Positions 1 through 8,650 of a stretch of DNA of 63,238 nt are shown in pieces. A program made the translations under genes and the position numbers. The stretch comes from Ophioceras dolichostomum (taxonomy: Eukaryota > Ascomycota > Sordariomycetes > Magnaporthales > Ophioceraceae). Every line of letters starts with the position of its first letter. Position 1 is the stretch's first letter. The notes beneath the pieces are model-generated. The model was not told the DNA's origin. It searched no databases and was given only the letters and a program-made list of their open reading frames with translations. The stretch spans positions 1 to 63,238 of the forward strand of contig PYST01000227.1 in assembly GCA_003049485.1 (NCBI GenBank). Direction: 5' to 3'.

Positions 1-1287
1 TCGATCTTGTTTACAACACGGAACCACGAGATCGCAGTGCGTCTGACTCAACCAGGAACCAGAATCCTGGTGCCTGAGATGAATCAAGACGAAGCTGTCA
101 AAATGCTGCAAGCTTGCCTGCAGGACAAAATTTTGCAGGGGACTTGTAACGACATGACGAGTTTGCTCGAGTTCCTATGCTTTTTGCCCTTGGCTATCAA
201 GCAAGCAGCTGCGTATATGGCTATAAAGAAAGTGACAACTACAAGATACTTGCGGCACTGCCGAGAGAGTAACCAGAAACTAATCAAGCTCCTCAGCAAA
301 AATTTCGAAGATCAAGGACGGTATGACGCCACCCAAAACCCAGTCGCTACCACCTGGTTGGTTTCGTTCAAGCATATTCAAGAGAACTGTCCTTTGGCTG
401 CGAAATATCTGCGGTTCATGTGCTTTCTCGCTGAGAAAGATATCTTCAGAGCTTTGCTCCCTGCTGCAGACGAGCTTGATGCAGACGACGCTTTTGGCGA
501 GCTCAAAGCATATGCTTTCATCACTCAACGAGAGGGAGGAGATTCATTCGATGTCCACCGGCTCGTTCGATTAGCTATGCGGAATTGGGTGGAAGGAGAA
601 GGACAATGGGCGGAGGGCGTTACAGAAGTGATACAACGACTTGCCGTCGCAGTTCCCTTTCCAAAGCACGAGAATCGAGACATATGGTTGAGATACCTAC
701 CACATGCACAGATCGCTTTGGAATTTCAACAAGCATGTACCAACGAAATGGCTACTTCGGATCTTCTTTCTATTGTTGGAAGAAGCAATGACATCCTTGG
801 GAAATATGCCGAGGCCGAGACGATGCACCGGCAGGCGCTGGAGCTGAGGAAGAAGGTGCTGGGCGACGAGCATCCCGATACGCTTACCAGCATAAACAAC
901 CTGGCAAATATGCTTTCCCGCCAGGGGAAGCACGCCGAGGCCGAGACGATGCACCGGCAGGCGCTGGAGCTGAGTAAGAGGGTGCTGGGCGACGAGCATC
1001 CCTTAACGCTTACCAGCATAAACAACCTGGCAAATGTGCTTTCCGGCCAGGGGAAGCACGCCGAGGCCGAGACGATGCACCGGCAGGCGCTGGAGCTGAG
1101 GAATAAGGTGCTTGGCGACGAGCATCCCTCTATGCTTACTAGCATGAGCAACTTCGTAAACGAGGAGACAGTTGAGCAGCCGCAGACGGCCCGGGACTTC
1201 CCAGCCGCCGAGGAGCCTCTACTCCACCCTGAAAGGAAAAAGGTACGCAGATGGATAAGGCGACTCCAAGCCGCCATTAGGAAGTGA
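1..1287 (+). CDS. NLR-type protein, NB-ARC C-terminal part plus TPR repeats (5' end outside window)
   Basis: The frame is open from base 1 and reads S-I-L-F-T-T-R-N at once, the usual 'ILFTTRN' strand of fungal NB-ARC domains, so the nucleotide-binding loops lie upstream of the window. About 200 residues follow that match the winged-helix/ARC part of NB-ARC proteins (PLAIKQAAAYM, then a FDVHRLVRLAMRNW element). Three 42-residue kinesin-light-chain-like TPR units come next (AEAETMHRQALEL..KVLGDEHP..LTSINNLAN). The third unit breaks off into an unrelated basic tail ending RRLQAAIRK. Known biology: fungal NLRs with WD, ankyrin or TPR repeats act in non-self recognition and heterokaryon incompatibility; this role is inferred. 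The N-terminal effector domain is not visible. The stop is TGA at 1285. No intron is needed in the visible part. Confidence 0.85.
   Translation, partial: SILFTTRNHEIAVRLTQPGTRILVPEMNQDEAVKMLQACLQDKILQGTCNDMTSLLEFLCFLPLAIKQAAAYMAIKKVTTTRYLRHCRESNQKLIKLLSKNFEDQGRYDATQNPVATTWLVSFKHIQENCPLAAKYLRFMCFLAEKDIFRALLPAADELDADDAFGELKAYAFITQREGGDSFDVHRLVRLAMRNWVEGEGQWAEGVTEVIQRLAVAVPFPKHENRDIWLRYLPHAQIALEFQQACTNEMATSDLLSIVGRSNDILGKYAEAETMHRQALELRKKVLGDEHPDTLTSINNLANMLSRQGKHAEAETMHRQALELSKRVLGDEHPLTLTSINNLANVLSGQGKHAEAETMHRQALELRNKVLGDEHPSMLTSMSNFVNEETVEQPQTARDFPAAEEPLLHPERKKVRRWIRRLQAAIRK
808..1185 (+). repeat. Near-identical 126-bp tandem repeats encoding TPR units
   Basis: Units start at 808, 934 and 1060, an exact period of 126 bp (42 codons). 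Units 1 and 2, and the first two thirds of unit 3, differ at only a few positions. The similarity of unit 3 fades after about 1150. Such high nucleotide identity between repeats, synonymous sites included, points to recent duplication or concerted evolution. Confidence 0.9.
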
Positions 1288-3098
1288 CGCCTTTGCTAGC
1301 CTTAGCAATCCAATAGGGGAGGAGCTTCATGTTTAAACTCTTCAAATCCAGACATATGTAAGCTACCCTCAAATCAAATTAACATAATCATGTAGTTATT
1401 TCTTTTTCTTTTCTTTGCCCATAAAGGGTCGTAGGGGCTGCCGTCAATATATGTTACTTTGTTCAACTTGTAATTAATAAGCTGATTCTAGAAGCTTCGC
1501 GATCTTGTGATTTTGGTACAGAAGTAGGATATTGTTACGGCGCGGTATATTGGGCGCACCGACCGAAAGGTACGTGGCCAATTAATAGAGCTCCCAGAGA
1601 GATCAAGTCGTTAGACTTGATATTCTCATCCTTTTAGCTCAAGCGGGTGGGAGCTCCTTGTGCTAAGTCGTGGCAGAAAACTCCTTTCCCAGTCGGCCAA
1701 TAGTTAGGCTGCTCTTTATTCTGTGGGGTGGGCTTCTCAAGATCTCTCGATGTGCAAGCAGGTGGCCCCACGGCGCCATCCCGGCCACCAGCCCTAAATG
1801 TCTGTCGCTAGCGGGGAAAGCCTATAGCCCCCGCGCCAGGCAGTGCGGGAACATGGAAAAGGTGCCCAAGTGCAGACAGATTGACCTGTAGCCAAAAAGC
1901 AGGTGATTGCCAGTTGTATCTGGAGCCTGGACGCAGGTGCGTAGCAGTTACTGGCCACTATAACCAGGCTGGTATGGAAAAAATTAGGAGGTGTACCAGT
2001 GGATACAGATTGGCCCAGAGGTATGTATTTTGCCAGGTGCGCCTGAAACCTGGAGGCAGGCGTGTTGACAAAGTGGGCAATACCGTAGCAGTTCCCCTTG
2101 GCAAGTTTACCCGGGGTGCTGAAACGACGCCAAGGCGGCTCAGGCCAATCACCCTGTGATCACCTGTGCTCAGTCCTGCTCAGGTTAAAGCGGCCAGAAC
2201 TCAGACCCTGAGCTCAAAGAGGCAAAAAATCGTAGTTTCTGACTATATAGGTAGGTACATCTATGTCAGCATTTTCTTCTCTTTCCCTCCCTCCTTCCTT
2301 CCTTTCTTCCTTCTCTCAGCATCCTATCCGGAGATATATCTAAACGAAGGCGAGGTGCGAGGTGCTACACGATCTATCTACCTACCTTCTCCACGGCACA
2401 CAGAGAGATCGGTGGGAGAGGGGGAGGATATCTGTGACGGGCGGCAACGGCGGCGGCGGCGGCGGAGGCTGAGGCGGAGGCCGCATGTGCCGGGGGTCAC
2501 TGGACGAGACACATTTAAACACACATGTTTTGGGAACCAATCTTTTTTTTGCGTGTGCTCCCTCCCACCCGCGTCAGTGAGTAAGTATGTGGGGAAAGGA
2601 GGGAAGGTACCAGAACCAAGAATCCGGGGAAATAAATAAAGTTCAGGTGGTGGTGATGCACCTGTGGTGTGTTGCCTGTGCCGGTCGATCGGTCGATCGG
2701 TGATGAGTGAGCCGGATTGCGGCGCATGTGGCGGCTTCGGCGGCTCTTCTCTGGGAGGACACAGACGGACAGCACCTTTTTGGATGAAATGTTTACTTCC
2801 TCTTCTCTCATAGCCTTGTCTAGGTATTTATGAACTTTTTTGTGCATCGATGACTAGCTATCACACTTGCCTGCCTGTGTTTTTGGTTGGACGTCGTGAT
2901 GAAGCAACGGCCTACCTACCCTACCACGACCATCCAACCGGGCAAGTTCTCCTTATCCTTGACATAGACAGGTAGTCAAAAAAGGACAGTATTCGTTCAT
3001 CGTTATTATTATTTTCATATCGTTCATTGTATATGTACGTCCTGTACCTAGGTAGACACCTAGCTATACAGGAGATATATGTACTAAAATATCTATAT
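1288..3098. other. Intergenic, no gene supported
   Basis: Open frames here are short, start at non-ATG codons or are compositionally odd. The stretch includes a nested inverted repeat (listed separately), a GGC-rich tract near 2440-2480, pyrimidine runs near 2275-2320 and copies of TAGGTA-type words. The end nearest 3098 is the 3' flank of the minus-strand rhodopsin-like gene. Confidence 0.6.
1588..1656. repeat. Nested perfect inverted repeats (potential 69-nt hairpin)
   Basis: Outer arms GAGCTCCC (1588-1595) and GGGAGCTC (1649-1656) are perfectly complementary. Inside them ATCAAGTC (1602-1609) and GACTTGAT (1614-1621) form a second perfect 8-bp stem with a GTTA loop. I do not recognise it as a tRNA or snRNA. 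Confidence 0.7.
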
Positions 3099-5250
3099 TT
3101 ATTTCCACCTCTCCTCCCTAACCGCAAGCCCAACCCGTCCGTCATGCTGGCTGTGCGTCTCGACGCCCTCGTGGTCCTCGGAGCGTATGCTGAGCGACCT
3201 GGACGGGATGGTCGGGATGGTGAGTGGGTGGCTTGGTGCGCTGCTCGCGCTGCTCGGCGGTCGGTCGTGGTCATGATGATGATCATGATGGTGGTGAAGA
3301 CCGGGTATAACTGTGGGCGTGGGAGGGTCGTCGACCATCCTGCCCTCGATGATGTATGTTTCGCTGCGTATGCTGATGTGCGAGTCGTTGTTTTTGTTGT
3401 TGTTGCTGTTGTGAGGAAACCCACCACCGGGACGCATGCCTAGTGGTGGAGGTGTTGGGGGCAGCTGTTGCAGTGCAAGCTCTTCTGTCGTTGTTGCGCG
3501 GCCCTTGCTGGTGTTTCTGGACATGATCGTTGAGGAGGTGCGGTCGATCGTTTCGCGGATGTCTGCTAGGCGACGATTCGTCGATGGGGGTGGTGAGGAG
3601 GTGGATGTCGCGGAGGTGTGAGGGGAGAAGCCCCCTGCTCCTCCCTTGCCGATGGTCGTGGCGGTCGATATGGTGGTGGAGGTGGTGGTGGTGGCTTTTA
3701 TGTGCTTCTTCTTCAGGTCCAAACTGCTCGTCGCGCTGGAGGAGGTGCCGCCGACGGTTGTCTCCTTCCCGTTGCCGCTCTCGAGATCGACGAGCGTGAC
3801 GTCGCCGTGGCCGAACCCGGGCATCCTGCCGTTGGAGGGGTTCGTGTTGTTGCCGGACCGATAGCCGGATTGACCGCCTGACCTGGCCCTCCCTCCGGTG
3901 GGGCCGCTCATGCCCGTGTTGCCGGTTGATTGGAAGCCTGGCAGCTTGAGCTTCCGGAGCAGAGGCCGGATTGTTACTAGGCTGGCGGCTATGATGGCAA
4001 TGCCCGGCTCGATGAGTGTCCATACCATGGTGTCGGTTCCGGCGACTACAACGTCACTGGTCGTCAGTCTGGTAGTGGCGGGTTGCAAGATGGTGATGGG
4101 GAGACAGACGATGAAGCGTTGGGGAGAGAATGTTTCTTACACAATAAGTCAGCAGTATCATTGAGGTCTGCAAGAAACTTGACTCTGACCAAGGTTGCAA
4201 CAGACGCACTATACATAGTCTAGGTCAGGATTGGTTCTGTCCACCTTGGTACACGTAGGTTGACAGGACGGTCACAGGCACATATGGAGGTAGATGTCAA
4301 AAGGCAGAGCTGGGGAGAGACTCACAAGACACCCAATCCCAGGATGACAACGACCGTAGCCTTCGCCTGGGTGGTCATCTTGACCTTCCAGATCATCGGG
4401 ATCGGCATGAGCGCATAGAGCCAGTCGGTGAGGATGTTCACGACAGAAATGGCGTAGGCCCCGTTGATGATTTCCTGGCTCGAGACGCACGTGTGGCCGG
4501 GTATGGTGTAGTCCCACTGCGCCTGCGCGGGCTTACACTGGAACATATCCCAGAAGAAGAAGGACAGGCCGAAGACGAAGATGACAAAGGCGCTGCCGTA
4601 GATGGCGTACGTGTACTTCTTCTCGGTCGACAGCCGCAGCAGGAAGACGGCGATGCTGAGCTTGATAAACATCATGTTGAGGATGTAGCTCGCAGCTGCC
4701 AGTGCTTGCCACTAGTACACAGCAGTTGTTGGGTTGGCGTTAGTACGGTCACACTAGGGTATTGGCAACACTCTTTCTCACTTACCATGAGCGCGTCAAT
4801 CTCGTTTTGTCGATTCTCGTTGCGGAGTGGCTCATTATGCCTCCCCAGTCCCACGCTCACCCCGAGTAAAATAAATATGCATGATATGGTAAACACGATC
4901 TGCAAGAGATTGCTCGTTCATTGTCAGAGGAGGACAATGAGATGAGGATAGGATTTAGATGATCATCACCACAGATCAACGCAGCTCAAGTTGTATGTAT
5001 CTGTAAATCTCAACCGCACATGCAGGGCGGCGCACGAGGGGGGCGCGGGGCTGACCAAAGACGAATAAACAAAGAGACGAACCTGTGAGACAATCATGAG
5101 CCAGTCATCTGCTAGGAAGCTCTTGGTGATGAAACCCTTAACGTACGTCCTCAACCCTACGGATACGTACGTCAGGGCCAAGAAAGTGGCCGCGGTGGCC
5201 GTGAGAGCGCCGCCATTGCTCTCTTTTGGGTCCACGACGGCGGAGGCCAT
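3099..5250 (-). CDS. Fungal rhodopsin-domain (Fung_rhodopsin / SAT4-type) seven-TM membrane protein
   Basis: Five exons on the minus strand fit in phase: 5250-5083, 4899-4786, 4711-4326, 4208-4143 (66-nt micro-exon) and 4068-3099, giving 567 residues. Exon 1 has the LxDDW element (SFLADDWLMIVSQ), exon 2 IVFTISCIFILLGVSVGLGRH, and exon 3 the SYILNMMFIKLSIAVFLLRL helix and the two conserved cysteines around CKPAQAQWDY..GHTCV followed by NILTDWLYALMPIPMIW. Exons 3/4/5 join as GLGVFASVATLVRVKFL..DLLLTTSDVVVAGTDTMVWTLIEPG, matching the family. These are plasma-membrane proteins of unknown ligand, some near PTH11-type receptors. The last 260 residues are predicted disordered and include an HHHHDHHHDHD run. 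The exon 1 donor is GTTCGT, weaker than usual. Start: first ATG of exon 1. Confidence 0.85.
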
Positions 5251-8200
5251 GATAACGGCCCCGGCGGCGGGCCGCTTTTAGGAGAAAGAAGACCAACTCT
5301 TTTCGACTCGAATAGGATCGGGGCAGACGCGGATATTCGTCTTGACCGGTTAACGTGTTCGCCAGGTGGGGGGAGACTCAGACACCATCCAGTGGTGTTC
5401 GGCGCGTATATGTCGTGGTTCACACGGTCACTGAGGCATCATCCCAAAAAGGGAAAGAAAGAAGAAGCAAAGGATGGGAAAGGAAAAGTGAACGGGGGAG
5501 GTCCGCATGTATGTATGCAATGGGTTTCTGAAATGGGCTACTTCCCTCCTCGGTCTACGGAAAAGAGCACGCGTATTCTCATCTTTTGCGGAGGCGGAGG
5601 AGGACGGACAGGGAACGAGACGGGAGAAGGACAGGCAGGCTAGGCTATGCAGGAGCCGAAGCCGACCCCTGACTGCCACGCGAGCAGGCGAGGACGAAGG
5701 GACCGACGAGAGCGGAAGGAGTCCCCACCCACCTATGTCAGCCTTCCTGCCTTCACGCTAACAAGGGGGATGCAGAAGAAGATTTTCTTTTCTTCGTCAA
5801 TGCAGTCCGTTCATGACTGACCCCTGGTTCGGAGGAGGACGCGCTCTATGTACAGACGGACGTTTGACCAGGAACGTGGTTACTGGCCTGCAAATTCTCG
5901 TTCTGACTGAGGAATAGTGGAACAAGGAACGCGTGCGTGCTTGATGCAGTTACTGTATGTACGTCCGCACAATGCAACGTATACGAGTACCAATTACGGA
6001 ACACACTAAATCCGTGTTCGGTCATTGTTTGCCTAGTGGTGGCGTTGGTGGTGTTCTGCTCCTCTCGCCTTTTTTTCACTCACACTGCCTTTGAACCGTT
6101 CCATGTGGGATTCGGAGAGCTAGGCACTTGTGAGACAGAGGAGAACATGAAGGAAGAGGGGAACCCCTGCTTGCCTTTGCCTGCCTGTCTTTTTATGGCG
6201 AGTCGCTGGCGTCGTCTTATTCCGTAGTCTTGCGCCGAGAAATCAGAGAAATCATCACTTTTCAACAGGGTCACAGGCAACACAGCGCAGCAGCCAACAA
6301 GGGGATCTTTCCATGCCATCTCTGCCCTGGCCCTGGCAACCTGGGTGACCTGGGTGACCTGGGTTACCTGGCTCTTGCACACGTCTCGCTATGAATCCTG
6401 CCTTCCACGCCGACGTGGGTCTGGAAGGAAAACTTCCCAAGGAATCTTTCTCCCCGGTGTGACTGGGCTGGTTGCTGGTTGGCTGGGTTTGCTGTTTGAG
6501 ATCAGCTTTTCGATGAGCCAGGTACCAGGCCAGGGGTTTGCTCACGACCCCACTCCTTTCTCTGACCTCCTCCGCGTTCTTGAGCGGGCTGAGTTGGAGA
6601 GTGGGACTGGGGAGAAGGATGAGGAGGGGGAGTGAGGCTTGGAGACGCGGGCAAGTACATAGGTGGTGGGAGGAGAGGCAGGCTTTACATAGTAGGCGGC
6701 TTCCAAGCCTTCATCTTTCTTTTCCTCTGGTGCTTGTTCCCACTATGGAAGCAATTGGGAGATTTTCATTGCAGTGCAAGAGAGAGAGAACAAAACAAAA
6801 CGGAAGCATGATAGAAGGAAGGAAGCGAAGAACGGACAGAGGATCCCGTCTGTGCCATACAAGGTACAAGCGACCCTGGACTGCAACCCTCCCTCTCATC
6901 CAGCTTGCAGCCCAAGCCCTTTCTCCCGCACGCCATCGCATGATTTCGGGCCAGATCCGGCCATCTCGCCGACCAGTCTCTTTTTCTCTCGCTCGCGACA
7001 GAGAGACCTTTGGATAGGTAGGTAAGGTAGGTACCCTGTTGTGCGTCCGAGCATTTGTCGAGGACCGCCGGTTAACGGTAAACGGGGGCGCGTTTGTTGG
7101 GTGTGTTGTTGCATTTATTATGTTCTGTAGTAGCATCATCGATCACACCCACATTTTTATGCAAAGGGAAACGAAAAAGAAGAGGGAAGATAAAAGAGGG
7201 AAATGGCTACAGACCTGCAGGGCCAGCCAGATGACAATGCAACAACGGGACGTTCTCTCTGCGTCTCTCCTTGGCCTTGGAAGACTGCGCCGAACGACAC
7301 GGCTGGGCCTGGCTGGCCGTGTCGTTTACCCCTGGCCGTTGGCATTAGAGACTTGCAGGGGGTCGCAAGCGTCATCTTGAACGGCGACGAAGATCGGGAT
7401 ATGAAGAGCGGGGAGAAGAAGGAATCGGGGAAGGCAGAGAAGAGGTGGGGGCACTGGTGGCTTGTCTGACTCGTCAAGTCTGGTGTTGTCAATGCGGTTT
7501 TCTGCTCATCCCTTCTTATTCTGTTCTGTTTCTGTGCGGCCCGGCCCGTGAGTACCTACCAAGCGAGAGCTTTCATCCTTTCAATTTTTCGCTTTGTTTG
7601 CACATCAATTGAGGGTTGTGATAGGAAAGAAAACTTGTTAGGTTATTGCCAAAAAAGAAAAACAAAAAAGAGGATGGTGACGGTTCTTGAAAAGGACTCG
7701 CGAAAAGAGAGGTGAACAACGTAGAAAAGGGGAGTGATGTGACCGCGTTCTTTTGTGGCGACTGGCTGGGGCTGACAGATATCGTGAAACATCTTGGCTC
7801 GCGGGGACCCTTACCGGACCCGTACCGCTATTTAGCTCGGTTTTCGATAGACGAAGATTCTGGTGCCGCTTGGCCTGGCCTGGCCTTCCCCAGCCTTCCC
7901 TGGCCTGGTTTAGTGCGAACTCCTCCGTCATTATCATCATCATTGAATCAATCAATTCCATCAAAAGTACGTAAAAGCCAGGCATGAGCCCAACAAACAT
8001 TGTCCACAATTTTTCCTTTTCAACACGCACCAGGGGCTTCACCGGATGCGGCGCACATGCACTAGTCTGGCCGGTCTTGGACTCGTCGGAACACGGAATA
8101 TTCTATATTGGTATTCGTAGGTGGGTGGAATGGATGGTCGGCGATGTCTCATCACAGTCATGGGAGCCACGTTTTTCAAAGGCTTCTTCTTCCTTCCGGG

Positions 8201-8650
8201 CATACGGAGACTTCATGTGGAAACTGAAGTGGCCGCCGGTCTACGTACCATGGACAGGGCTCAGAAGACTCTGCGCGCTCCCACATACATGTTCGGGCTA
8301 CTCGTCAGAACGAAGTCAAACGATGCGTCCGGAACGGTCATGCAGAAGCTCCGGAAGTCCACCTTCCCGCTCGCCGCCTTTCAAAGACGTTGATTCCATT
8401 GAACCGTATCGCTAGTTTCTATGGTACTGTATGTACATCTGGCTCGCTGGAGGGAATGAGACTGTGGCTGTCTGTCCCTTATGTCCTATGTACATATGTT
8501 GCCGCTGCAAGGAAGCATCGTCCTCATGGGCGATATCTCCAGACGGGTGAGTACACGCTGAGGATAAGTCGTACAGAAGAGAGGAAGGCTGGATCGTGTC
8601 CCTGTGGTCTAGGTATCTATGTTGGGGGGGAGTATTAGTTAAATCTTTTA
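5251..8650. other. 3.4-kb intergenic stretch, no gene supported
   Basis: Many short overlapping frames exist on both strands, but none has a recognisable domain, plausible splice partners or coding composition. Short direct repeats occur, e.g. GGTGACCTGGGTGACCTGGGTTACC near 6344. The left end should carry the promoter of the rhodopsin-like gene; the right end is the 3' flank of the gene ending at 8651. Confidence 0.6.
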
